From NCBI GenBank assembly GCA_025345505.1, contig JANVCC010000076.1, positions 10,888,577 through 10,952,576 of the forward strand: DNA of 64,000 nt. Direction: 5' to 3'. This stretch comes from Todiramphus chloris collaris (taxonomy: Eukaryota; Chordata; Aves; Coraciiformes; Alcedinidae). Below are positions 51,359 through 63,341 of the stretch, piece after piece. The first letter of the stretch is position 1, and each line of letters starts with the position of its first letter. Under the pieces are notes generated by a model. It saw only the letters and a program-made list of their open reading frames with translations. It ran no database searches and had not been told where the DNA came from. Made by a program: the position numbers and the translations under genes.

Positions 51359-53112
51359 ATACTGACCCTGAGGAGCTCCACCCTATTTCCATTTCTGGAA
51401 AAATACTGTATTTTTCATCTTAATTATGAATACTTGAATTGAACAGCTACCATATGGGGCAGGACATTGTAGCACTCTTCAGGAGGATGTAGTTAGAGCA
51501 ACCAGCTGTCTCCATCTTTGTTAGATTTAGCCCCTGATGGCATAGCAGTGGTTTCTTAATTAAAAATAGCATGAGATCCTTCTAACAATACTTCTGTACC
51601 AATGGCAAACCTCTAGATAAACAAAGCAATGGGAACAGCAGGCTCTTAAGCAGTGCTGACAACACCAAAATGCAGAATACACGGATAGGTCAGAACAGGC
51701 AGTTGTTGAAAAAGGCTATACAACTTGCCCTGATCTGAATGCATTCATTCCCAGTGAACACACTTTTGCAGGCTTCCAGGCTTTGACAAACCTAGCTGTT
51801 AAGATTGATGCAGCAACTTCACAAGGCATGTAGAAATGGGATGGCTCCTACCATTATTTTAGTAACGTGTATCTTGACTGTTACCCAGCTGATCATAGCT
51901 AAATGGTGCAACAGTTCCCGTTAGCCAACCACATTAGATCAAGAGCCCCAAATTTCCATTTTAAATTGCCAGTGGATATGGCACCCTCACTCAAACCCAA
52001 GTGCATGTTTTTTGGGAAAAAGGTCTGCATTTCTGCAGGATTTTCCATGCTAGTTGCTTTAGCTGCACTGAGATAAGCAGTAACTGCCATTGATATTGCA
52101 ATGTTTTTGCCTTCCCTTCTGTAAGACACACTGTGGCTTACAGCAACCTTTCCTTCTTTTTAGCACTTATCTCAGGTAAGGAGTCAGAATAACACAAATT
52201 AATCCGCAATATAGATTATACTATAAATTTCACTCCATTTTATTAGGAGCTGCTATACAACAAAACCCATAAAACTCAACATTTCTTTATGTCTTTTAGT
52301 ATATCAGCAGAGTCTCTTATCAGTTGTTTAAAAGGCAGAAGGCTGAAGGAGAGATTAATAAGAAGCTTGGAAGAAAGTCTTTTCATTCAGTTTATGTATA
52401 GCTTTCCCATTACTCCAGAAGGCCACAAAACCAGGACACACTCAAAGTTTATAACTGTAAAGGCAGGCAGATTTTATACTTTAAACGCTACAGTATGCCG
52501 CTGAATTCCAGAGAAATACAATGCAGGGAAAAAAAAAAACATTATAGCCCCCCCACCTCCCACAAATGAGGTGACGTAAATCTGCCACTGTAAACAGTAA
52601 CCGAGTCTTGTAAGCACAAAGCATTCCTGCAGTTTTTTTATACTTGGGAGTAATGCCTTTTTCCCCCCCACTTTAAGCATGACTGATACATGGCTGGGAA
52701 GTGGTACCCCAACACGTACGTAGGAACGCACTGAGCCTCTGCAAGTGAGTACTTAACCTTGAGGTCTACTGACCACCATAAAGCTTGTAATTATCCAGAT
52801 ACTATATTCTTTAACTTGCTAAAGAGATTAATAATAAACTACAGTCACCTTACAAAACTTTTGTGCACTGTTACAATATAGAAGTGAAAAAATTAATTTA
52901 CTTGACAACAGAAGCCACATTTGCCAGTGCTACATTTGCTGCTGATTTTGTTCCGTGACTCTGAATTTCCACCCCCTTATTCTTGCTTCTATGTTACTCC
53001 TGCATTGCAACAGCAAAAGTGTGAGTGCATCAACATGAACATACGTGCCGACATACGAGTGGGGCTGATATAGAAACAAGAGAGAAAGGAAACAGACTGC
53101 GTAAGCTCTCAC

Positions 53113-53184
53113 CGCTTCTCTAAAAGGTCAATGTTAGAAGAACCTAAACCAAACTCAGCACCAGGAGCTGGTCTTGTTCTCCGT
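53113..53184 (-). CDS. SH3D19: Candidate SH3D19 upstream coding exon (72 nt, symmetric)
   Basis: Acceptor tttatcattcacag and donor AAGCG|gtgaga bound 72 nt with one open frame, starting after one base: RRTRP, then APGAEFGLGSSNIDLLEK, then two bases of an Arg codon. The other two frames contain stops. The length is a multiple of three, so its inclusion or skipping would not change the frame. Its trailing phase fits 29502-29644, and also fits 18258-18405 directly. The peptide looks coding (a basic start, then a Gly/Ser patch and an amphipathic end), but I cannot place it in a remembered SH3D19 sequence. Any exon before it lies upstream or outside the window. Confidence 0.5.
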
Positions 53185-53768
53185 CTGTGAATGATAAACA
53201 CAGTATGCAAGCAGGCAAATATACACAGCATATGCATATGTTACCACACTTGTAGCTTCTCCCACACTTGCTTAAGAAAGAAATTTAGGATAGCTGTTTC
53301 TAAAGCTCTTTTTTTTTTTTTCAAGAAATGAGCAATTCCTGAAAGTACAAATCCCCGTATCTTCATATGGGACACTTCAGCTGATCAGTGCAATGTAATT
53401 CCTGGATTATGTACTTCAGGTACAAGCAGACATAGGTATCTGCACAGTGCCACAATCTCACAGTGGAAGCCACTCAAGACAAGCTCTACTAGTTTGTTTT
53501 TTTTTTAATACTTTCTTGAGGAAACTACCAATTGACTCAACTGTTTGAGAGACAAAAGATTTATAACCACAAAATACATTCCTCTCCAGGCATTCCAGAA
53601 ATGTTGGATCTACATTTCTGAAAAACATTTCTCTGATGTTGCTAGCATAGCCTATAAAAGAAAATTATCTTTCTAGAGTATGGTACAATCCTTTTCTTTC
53701 CAAATCAGAGATTCAGCGTGCCTGTAGAGGCTCTGAATATTCCTCAACTAGACAACAGAGCTCAGAGT

Positions 53769-53789
53769 GGTATGGTATGGTATGGTATG
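53769..53789. repeat. (GGTAT)n microsatellite
   Basis: Four perfect copies of GGTAT plus a partial copy. Confidence 0.9.
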
Positions 53790-54958
53790 TCATGTCTGCC
53801 TGTTACAGGGTGCTGAGACACAACAGGCAATAAATGCAATACAGTTGGACAAGTGTAATAAACTTGTGGTTCCTACACTCTATTAACATAGCATCTTATT
53901 AATACACTATATTTAAGATTAAAAGGTATTAAATTAATTTTCTCCTCAGGGGTTTGCACTGCTTGTGGATAAATACATCCAGCACCACAAGAGCCTTCAG
54001 CTTTGAACACCTGTGTGTAGGTACATTTACCTGTCACAGCATCCCCATTACCACGCTAATTTAGGGCATGCTCCATGCCTGGAGACCTAAAATATGCACA
54101 GAGAAATAGTGCTGTTGAGTGACTGAGTCAATCATGACAAAAGGCTTACTGAAAATAATATAAGAATCACCATTATCTTTAAGTCTTCTACAGGGCATTT
54201 GGCTTGTTAGTTTTGGATTTTTTCATATTAAACAATAGTTTCCTAAACTCATGCATTCCTGGACATAGGCAGGATAATTTGAGGCTACGATTGCAGGGGA
54301 TATCACTTCCACCAGAAATTTCTTTTGACCTATGTGGTACAAAACCATGTGTTGTAGAAACAGCCTTTGTTGTATACATTTCAGTGAATCATTTACAATT
54401 TTTGAGAAATTACATCCTTCCTTATTAACTTCCAAAAGATTAAATTCCCATCTACTATGTTACATACTAAGAATATTAATTCTTGGATGTAAAACACTTA
54501 GCAAAATTTCACCTTTCACAGCCTCCCTGACAACCCAACAATCTTGTCCCGTTGGGCAATTAAAAGTTTTCTGAATTTGCTTAACCAAAACTGTATGTTT
54601 GAATTGTTGAGATGGCAAACCTGAACAACAACTGTCTCCAGTGTAATCTTACACATTATGCACTTGGAAGTTGTCTTATTTAACGTGCACGAGACACGGA
54701 TTCACAATAAAGTGCTGAATAGTGGTATCAGCAGAAAATATTCCCACTTCTGTACCACAGGAAACTAACTCAGCTTTAAAACAAACAAGAAAAATCTTTC
54801 CTTGGTTATTTAATCCTGTGAAACCCCTGACAGCAACAGAGACGACACTGCTTCCAATTTAGGAATAGGAGATTATGGTGAGTGCAAGTAAGTGAGCAGA
54901 TTTGCATTTTGGGAGTAATTTGGAGGGGGATGAAATGACACAAAGAAAATTCCTTACT

Positions 54959-54977
54959 AAAAAAAAAAAAAAAAAAA
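54959..54977. repeat. Poly-A run (19 bp)
   Basis: An uninterrupted A run not attached to a recognisable retrogene or SINE. On the coding strand it is a T run. Confidence 0.85.
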
Positions 54978-55772
54978 GATTGTAACACACTCAACCATAA
55001 AAGAACAACCTCTATAAAAAAAAAAGAAGGAACATACGAGACAAAATAACAACATTTATTTCTCTTACGATGCCACTGAAATACTCAATATCTTGTTCTC
55101 GGAATATTTTGTGGTCCCTTGTCACTATTTATGGTGAAAGAATCTCAAAATTGTTTACTTAGTCCACATAAAGACACCTAACAAGAGAACATTCTTAACC
55201 CTCAATTATTTTGTTGCAATTACTGATTTTCTATAGAAATGCACTTGAAATTAGCCTATTAACAAAATATTTTCCTCCGGTGACATAGGTAATTCTGCCC
55301 AATAGCCACACAAAAATACAAAATTCTGGGAAAGTGAATGTAACAATTGCTTTTCACATGCATTGGATTTTTCTTAAGTACCACAGAATGGATTATTCCC
55401 TAAAAGCTCTCTTGTACTTATCATAAAACACAGATTACAAGATCTAGAAACATCATGAAAGGGATTAATTCAAAGGTGTAAAAAAATCAATTTGTTTAAT
55501 AATGCTGGTATATGCCAATATATGCTGCAGTCTGGGATAACCTTCATCCCTTAGCACTGAGCACATGACTAAAAGTTGTGCAACTCTAAACTAATATTCC
55601 CCAGAACAGGAAACCCAGCACTTGCCTATTCCTGAAATGTGTCATATTTTAATGCATATTATTTGATAACATAGACATAAACATCCAAACTTCATTTTCA
55701 GCATTCTAAAGTCATTTTGTTGAGGTAAGAGGAGTTTATCTACATTCATCCCAAGGTTAAGTGTATATAAAC

Positions 55773-55792
55773 ATATATCTATCTATCTATAT
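55773..55792. repeat. (ATCT)n microsatellite
   Basis: A short TATCTATCTATCTAT run in AT-rich sequence. Confidence 0.8.
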
Positions 55793-58700
55793 AAAAACAC
55801 ATAACAAATCCCCTTTAAGGTACCTCAGACCCCTTTGTTTCTACTATCCCAAGCTCCAAAAGAGAAGAAAATAACAATGTTTTATAAAGGGGGAAAACAG
55901 GAGGAAAAGAGAGTGGGACAACAAGGAAATAGTGAAACACCACGTGCTGTGATGAAAAAGAGGCAGGCAACCCTTCCAGAGCACAGGGCTTTATTACCAC
56001 TTCTTAAGAAATTCAAACACGCTCAGCAAAAATGAGTATGGTTCATAACACACAGCTTCGTGTATTATATTTTAATTAAGAATTGAAAACATAGTTGAAT
56101 TCAACATAATTTACAAAACGTGTTCAAATCATACTAAAAACACCGTGTCTCTATGTACACAATGAAAGTGGTAACTCGGAATTCTAAGAAATGTGTTCTA
56201 AACAATCACTCATATTAGATGCACACACCTTTCAGTCTTCTCATGTGGCCTCTGTACTTCAGGCAAAAGCTGACTGTGCCTATCTCGGGGCTCCTGAGAA
56301 ACTGCAGTATTTTACAGAGCTCTCCCATCTGATTTTACAAATGTTTATCAACTGTATGTTCTCCTCCTTACAGCCTCTCAAAAAAGACACGATAGAAAAA
56401 GCAGCTATTATAAACTGTAATTTTTTAGCTGCCTCCAGCCTTGACATCAGGTTAACCCATCTTGTTATCAGTCTTCTAAATGCAAATTCTACCAGTTCTA
56501 TTGCTACCCACCTTAACACAAGGCAGTTTCCTACTCTCCCATGAGAGGTTTCAAAAACCATAAGGCAGCTTTAAATGAAGAATCAAAAGGGTGGCAAAGC
56601 CATAAGCATCTAGAAACCCTCAAAACAAAGGATCCTGGGTTGACTATAGATAAACCCACAGTTCCCGGGTGCTCTGGTAATGCTGGCAGAGACTGTTTCA
56701 ATTCTACAGTCCCTTGGAGAAACACCTCTCCTCCCACGTGCTCCCCGACCTCTCCTCTTGCCACTCCTGTGCACACACCAAAAAGGCCTACAGATCCTGG
56801 CAGAAGCATCCAGCCTCTGTAAATATACTAATAAGCACCTCCACATTGCTATGCGTGCTAAGAGTAAAATACCATCACGACACACTTCAATTAAATAGTT
56901 CTTGGTAATGGATCCACCAACACCAAGCTAGTGAAGAGCAATTAGACAAATAAAGTGTGCTTAACGTCACGGTAGCAGCTACCATGCATTTCCCAGACAT
57001 GATATTGGTGATCTGCAGCAAGCTTTGCACACCAGCATGGAAAAACATATTTTGTCATCATGAAGTTGACATAGTGGATGTCAATGTGGTGGATTCATGA
57101 GGTCTGCATCATTATCCTCTCTCACCCTTCAGTGATACCTGTCCCACACTGGCAGTGACACTCTTCCAAGCATTGTCTCAGCCTGCTTAAACAACAGATG
57201 TGATGCACTACAGCAGGTGTCCGTTCTCAGGAGAACTCCATCACTCCAGCCTGGTTATCATAGGGTGTTTCATCAGACGTACTTGCAAAGATTGACAAGC
57301 TTATGACAAATGACAAAGTTTACAGCATTTGCCATCAGTTAAACTCCGGCACCTGACAACACCATTTTCAAAGTATTAGGCAGAAGGAGAGATATTTTTT
57401 CCAAACTCTTATTTTGGTCCCAAGTCCTACATTTCTATTCGTTTTTGCACCCTAGATTTACAGTGCAGACAGTTCTAAAATGAACACAGCACAATGATGG
57501 AGCAGTTTATTATGAGAAGGGTATCAAAATGCTGAGCTTGTTTCCAGGTGTTTATGCCCCATTGCTCCAACAGGATGAGCCAAGAGTATTTTAATAATGA
57601 ATAACATCACAGCACACTGTACACTCAAAAATACTTGTAAATGATTTAGCACAGATGTGCAAAACCTGAATAAATTTTCATGTGCAGATCTGTGATATGG
57701 AGTACTCAGGTTTTAATGCAAGACAGATTGCATGATGAATACAAATCAATCACCTTAAGAAAACAACTGATATTAATTTCAATTTATCTGTTGTAAATAG
57801 AAGGAAAACATTGTAGACAAAGGAAAAAACATCAAGCGGTTTTACACATACAATATTCTGTCTAGAAGAATGGATCAGAAATCCCTTTGTAGGAAACACA
57901 GTGCTTGAAAGTTTTTAAGAGCGTAAATCATTATACTCAAATACATATTAAAAAAGCAAAATATAGATAAGAAATTTATCATTACAGTTCAAGAAATAGC
58001 GAATAGCCATAAAAATACCAACTGTGTGAAATGTAGTAACTGATTTTATATAACAAATAACTCTGTTCCTTGCTACCATGTAAGAGCTGAGGATCAAAAG
58101 TGTAAGTGGATCCAAAATAGGAATTGAATTTGTGGAAGATTAATCCACTGGCAACGATTTAGCAGGGCCTTTAATATGCAGCCTCTGAGAAGTTTCTAAG
58201 ACGTTGATTGAACAGAGGAAGGAATCTCTCTTGGAAGTGCAAACTGAATCCTAAGACAGCTTTCTTGCCTAGTTCACTGAAGACATTTGTAGGCAATTGT
58301 AACAAACAGGTTACGTTAGAAGGTGAACCTTCTGTCTGATTCAGTGTGATTTTCCTAAGGATGTGAAAATTATAAACATTTTTGTTCCACTTTTTTTCCC
58401 CAGTTTGCACACTGGGGCACATATGAGCTACTTCCATGACTCTGAAAAGCTGAGGCCGGACACCCTGTTAGTTATAGGAGTAACAATGTCAATCATTTGA
58501 CATCTTCTGCATGTTTTGACCCAACCACACTTTCTTCAAAAGCCTGAATAAGCTGACTGAGGTGGTAACCCACACAAAAAACAACCACTTGAAAAAGGCA
58601 GTAGGAAAGAAAATGAACAGTAAGACCTGTCACATTCAGTTTCTACTACAGTGTGAACATTTTTAGCCTTGCTTTCATCCAGTCCTTCAAGCTGGACATA

Positions 58701-59099
58701 AATACAACCATAAAAGCAGGTATGGATTTGTCTTGTATAACATATGCAAGGGTTCATAAACCAATACAGTTCATCTTTGAAGTCAAACTGATGCAGTTCG
58801 TACAAATCTCTGCCAATTTACAAGACCACGCGAAGCAGTTAGTGTAACACAGCACTACATCAGATGGTCAATTTAAAAACAGCAATATCCATAAAATCCC
58901 GTGTCTTTCAAAATCCATAAAACATTGAGAGAAAAAGGGAAGTTTTCCTGCTGTGTGCCATCAACCACTAAATCTACGCTTTCCTGCAAAACTTATTTTT
59001 GTCCTTCTTTGAAGGGAAGGATGCTTGCCAAGCATAAACCACAGATAAACAGATGATACATTGTCTTCCCAAATCTTCAGTAACTTTGGTGCACGCTGT

Positions 59100-59510
59100 T
59101 TTTCAAGGAAGACAGGACTTCCACCCCATTTTTGTACAGTTTGAGAACCTGAATAAGCGAGGGAGGACTTGCACAATGAGAAGGTTGAAGGGGCCGGACT
59201 TCTTTAGTCTGGCAAAGAGGAGGCAAAGGAGCTATGTAATAGCAGCATGCAGCTACAACAAAGATCGCAAACACAAACTCTTCCTGGTATCAGTGGACAA
59301 TATTACGAGGGGCAATGGTCACAACTGTGCCTTGGGAGGTTCAGGTTAAACACGAGGAAAAATTCTTTCATGAAGAGGTAGACTTTTCAAGGCACAGATA
59401 GACAAAGCCTTGGCTGGATGGATCTAACCTTGACAACACATCGTGCTTCAAGCAAAAAGCTGGATTAGGTGACTCCATGGGTCTCTTCCAGCCAACACTG
59501 CACCATGGCC
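59100..59510 (+). mobile_element. Old divergent CR1 remnant
   Basis: Diverged CR1 ORF2 and 3' UTR signals appear in order: GACTTCTTTAGTCTGGCAAA, AGCTACAACAAAGATCGC, ACGAGGGGCAATGGTCACAA, GGTTCAGGTTAAACACGAGG, then GGATTAGGTGACTCCATGGG and CTCTTCCAGCCAACACTG. Its poor conservation suggests an older subfamily than the copies at 3.3, 11 and 36 kb. Confidence 0.7.
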
Positions 59511-62500
59511 ACAAACACAAAATCATCAGAGCTAAGAAACTAAACTACAGTATATGTAAAGCACTGTATTTCACTATAGATAATAAACATAAAAGAACAT
59601 CAAAAGAAGTAGATGTCAAATGGCTCCAAGTGCTATCAAATAAAATATAATATATGCAGTTTGAAAAGAAAGAAGATACTTATTGAAACAACAGACGCAG
59701 AACTACATTAACATTTAATGGAGAAAGTGTCAGCAACACTTCTCTGTTGTTTCCAGATTTTAAATCAAGGCTATGCTGTCAAAAGTAAATACTGACAAAT
59801 GTATTTATTTACAATATTTGTAAATACGTTTCATGTTTCTTTTTTTCCATCTGTAAACAACAGTCCCTATTGTAAAAGCTTCTTGCAATGAGGTTATGAC
59901 TCACTCTGCCCTTTGCTGACTATCCCCATTCTTGATGCAACAACTTTGATTTATCATTTATTACCTTGACAGGAAATGATTGCTTGCAACATAGTTAACA
60001 GCATGGTCTTTGAGCAATCCTAGCCTAATGGGCTATTCTCTTTGGCTCCATACTCACCACTCCTTATGCAATGATACCTTTTCGTGCCTTGCTTTGGCTA
60101 TAGCCTAAATGAAGAAGGTTCATTTCATTGCTTAATAATACTTACTATTTGTTGTTATACAGTTTCCTTGGCTAGGGAATCACCCTGTTGACTACCAGAA
60201 GTTATTCAGTTATTTTCCTTAGAGCAGCCTTCATTTTCAACACCAAAAGGGTTGTTTCTTCAGAAGACACAACATTCTCTGTGGTTCAGTCTATACTCTT
60301 GGCCAAGTAATCACAAGCAGGGCTTTTTTTTTTCTCACCACTAACAGCAGATCTGAATTTCAAGATATGCTGGTGAAGTTCCACATGTACACTACATTAT
60401 TAACTTCCACAAAAGCTTTAGCTAGTATCTTATATTTATCTCAAGCAAGTTAAATTCAAAGACTATGAAATTCAGTGGAAATGTGTGCAGTAACTCGAAT
60501 GTGCTCTGAAAAAGACCTTATCAGGTAATCTTTTTACTAGTTATATGATACAACATATTAGCACCAGTTAGAGATTATTAGAGAAGAATTACATTATTTA
60601 TACTTGTTGAATTTTAAGTGTTTTACTGTGGTGGTGTCTCAAGCAATTACTAATATTGAAGCCCTTCAGCCTGCATTAGGGTTACAAAATAAAAAGAGAC
60701 TGAATCCCAAGAGAAAGAGGGAGGAGGTGCCCAGCTGGCAATCAACTCTACTGCTTCTTGAACTTGTGAGCCAAATGATTAATTAAATAATTAAATAAAT
60801 AAAACACCTGCTTTCCCCCAACTCTCCTCTCAGACCTATTTCTAAGGGCTTCTTGTGTACACGTGGACAGACTAGCAGATCATAGGTAGACGTTATGTAT
60901 TTATTCAAGACAGTTGATCTCCTCTATCAAGTTTATTGTTTTTTCTTCTCTGAATAAGAGACAAAAAATGGTCACTCTTGCTATGGACAAGCAAAACAAT
61001 TTCCAGATAGCACTGAAGGACGCAGGCATGCAGACAAATGTTTCCAGATGAACAATGCTGAGTTCTGTTCTGTAAGATGCAGATCCTTCAACTTCTTAAA
61101 TAGAAGATTTAGTTAAGATTTTAAGAAAACAGCAACTAATTCTTAGAGCCACCTTTTTCCTAACCGTACTCTCTCTCTGCTCCAGCATCACTGACACCCT
61201 TTGGGAAGTACTAAGGTGAAGCTGTTTCATGTTATGATCCAGTGAACTCTAAAAAGACATTATCACTTGATCAGTCTCAGACTTAAGAATTTAACGAAGA
61301 ATTTCAGACCATCTTATTCTTTACTTCTAAAAGTCGAACACATCTTTTACATTAGCACAGGAACAACTGCTGAGTATTCTTGTATCAAATTCATTTAGCT
61401 GTTAAAAGTCTATGATGCCTCCAAATTCATGTTCACTGAATTTCATCATACACACTACACAAGTGTACCCCCATAACCTCTCAGCATGTGGAGCAGTGAA
61501 ATATTCAACCTTAATTTGCTATAATGGACACAGGTCATTGTTCTCAGCTTCCAAAACAAGTCAGCGCCAGTTTGATGTGGGAGTAGTGGGAGTGTAAAGA
61601 AAGAAAGAAAAAAAAATCCCCACAGCATTCAGTCAATCAATCAACCAGAAATAGCTTATTTCAACTATAGTCTAAAATTGCCCACTAAAGTTGAAAAAAT
61701 TCCAAAAAACATCCTAAATACTATGAGGAAACAGAAATGGGGGTGTCTAAACCCAAACCAAACAATAAAAAGACCCCAGAGATGTTTCAGTCAGCATAGC
61801 AAAACTGATGTAAAACCTACAGCCATCGTGTGGGAACAAACCACAGACAAGCATTTGTGATAAGTAAAACAGAGCAATATTAAATTAAGTCAAAGCCTTT
61901 CCATGTGCTATTGACCATCTGTACTTTTAACCACACATTAAAGTACAAATCACAATAGCTCTTAATTATTCAAATTCAAATAAATTTCATTATTGACTTC
62001 TATAATTGGCAATTTTATTTTATTTTTAAGTAAGGAAACACCTGCCATATCTATAAAGGGCTAAGCTTTCTCAAGGAATACTGACCAGAATTCAAAGTGA
62101 AATAATATGGATACTGAATATGTTAAGAAAATTCTTGAGCACTTTAGATAACATCAGAATACTGAGATACTCCCTCAGCCCTAATGCGGCAACAATTTCA
62201 CATCATTAACCAATGCAGTTCATAAGGAAGATTTACTATATTCACTATAAATTGTAACACAAGTCCACTTCATTTAGTCAGCAGTCACAGAAGAAAAAGG
62301 GAAGTCAAAATAAGAAAGCACACCAGATTAAGGTCCAGAGTAAGACTGGAGAGAGCCTGTAAGCTATGGAGAAATAGGATTTTAGTTTGGTTTAATGTTG
62401 TTGTTTGTTTGGTGGTTTTGTTTCCACTTTATTTAAAAGCAAACAAAAGAAGGCTCTAAACAAAAACAGCCCAGTAAAAACCAGTGTTCTGTTACTTTCC

Positions 62501-62951
62501 AGAGCAATAATATATATGTCAGGAACATACAACAAGGGGGTAGAAATCAGTCATGTTAATTTATTTATTTATATTACAGTAAAAAAAACCCTACAGGTTT
62601 TCAGCAACAGTGGCTTCCTTTCCCACAGCAGGTGACCAGATTATTCAGTTTAATGAACCTATGCAGCTACTTTTATTCTTCTCAATTTTTAAAGAATGTA
62701 TCCTAGTTCTCCTCCCTATCACTTAAAAAAAATACACCTATAAAAAAAATATTCAATCAATCTGCATTTTCTCAAAGGGAAAATCATTTCATTAGAAGAC
62801 TCTCAAACTGCTCTACTTAATATCTTCTCACAGATTTTTCAAAACATGCTAATTAAAAAGCATTCTTGAATTCAAAGAAAACAATTTGATCCTCATGACA
62901 TGCAGTGGTGTAAAAACAGGTAGTCAGACAAGTTAACTGAGCTATTTACAG

Positions 62952-62997
62952 CTACTCCATGGACAAAGATGGTTCTACTCCATGGACAAAGATGGTT
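62952..62997. repeat. Perfect 23-bp tandem duplication
   Basis: Two identical adjacent 23-bp copies (62952-62974 and 62975-62997) begin CTACTCCATGGACAAAGATG and end GTT. No third copy is present. Confidence 0.95.
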
Positions 62998-63142
62998 CTG
63001 CCCATTTTACCTGCTCACATCCCCAGGTTTTCATTCCCTGCTTTAACATCTGCTCTGGCCCTTGTCCAGTGCTTAAGGAAGCTTCTTCAGTCATTATAGC
63101 AGCTAAAACGCCCCCAGCCCAATCCATCAAAAAAGCCTCAAT

Positions 63143-63164
63143 CAACCAACCAACCAACCAACCC
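63143..63164. repeat. (CAAC)n microsatellite
   Basis: Five CAAC copies (CAACCAACCAACCAACCAAC) in A/C-rich sequence that continues to about 63204. Confidence 0.85.
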
Positions 63165-63287
63165 CTCGACCAACAAAATAAAAAAAAACCAACCAAAAAA
63201 CCACATGAGTAGATTTCTAACAGCTCTCAGGCTGCAGTTTCACAGCAACCCAAGTCAGACTAATTCCTGGCTGGCATAGTCTCTTAC

Positions 63288-63341
63288 CTCCCTCTGGCTG
63301 CATATTCCTACTCTTTCCCTTCTGCCAGTTTCAACATTCAT
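63288..63341 (-). CDS. Candidate alternative first coding exon (ATG...GAG|gtaaga)
   Basis: An ATG at 63341 opens 18 codons, MNVETGRRERVGICSQRE, that run into a near-perfect donor GAG|gtaaga at 63287-63286 in phase 0. Phase 0 fits the 47071-47110 exon, giving ...SQRE|IALKEINQ, which then fits the 43-nt exon. The frame stays open upstream of the ATG past 63479, so it could instead be the end of a longer internal exon. No CpG island, TATA box or strong Kozak context is evident. This is inference from splice signals and phase alone. Confidence 0.27.

Larger units (their letters stand above)
47111..53112 (-). other. Intronic region (6.0 kb)
   Basis: This region contains a CA-rich stretch at 49.34-49.40 kb and a CR1 3' tip at 51273-51358. 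I searched it for an exon that would link the phases of 53113-53184 and 47071-47110 and found no convincing one. Confidence 0.65.
312..53184 (-). other. SH3D19: SH3D19 gene body, 5' part (N-terminal coding exons and introns)
   Basis: SH3D19 (EBP/Eve-1) is a cytoplasmic adaptor. In known orthologues it has a long proline-rich N-terminal half followed by several SH3 domains, and it has been linked to ADAM-protease tails and to the endophilin family. The sequence shows a series of minus-strand exons whose translations match remembered vertebrate SH3D19 in order. Splice phases agree from 19780 down to 312, and also from 53184 if the exon at 29502-29644 is used. That longer chain totals 1825 nt, or 608 complete codons. 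The SH3-coding exons would lie left of the window. Identity is confident; the 5' exon set is not settled. Confidence 0.9.
53185..63287 (-). other. Intronic or upstream region (10.1 kb)
   Basis: This region contains a (TATGG) microsatellite at 53769-53789, a 19-bp A run at 54959-54977, a TATC repeat at 55773-55792, an old CR1 at about 59.1-59.5 kb, a 23-bp perfect tandem duplication at 62952-62997 and a CCAA repeat at 63143-63164. No supported gene was found. Confidence 0.65.

Noticed and set aside
56541-56908. Cluster of overlapping open frames on both strands near 56.5-56.9 kb
   Set aside because: Several short frames overlap each other with no splice or family support. The stretch could be an unidentified repeat, but I could not match it to one.
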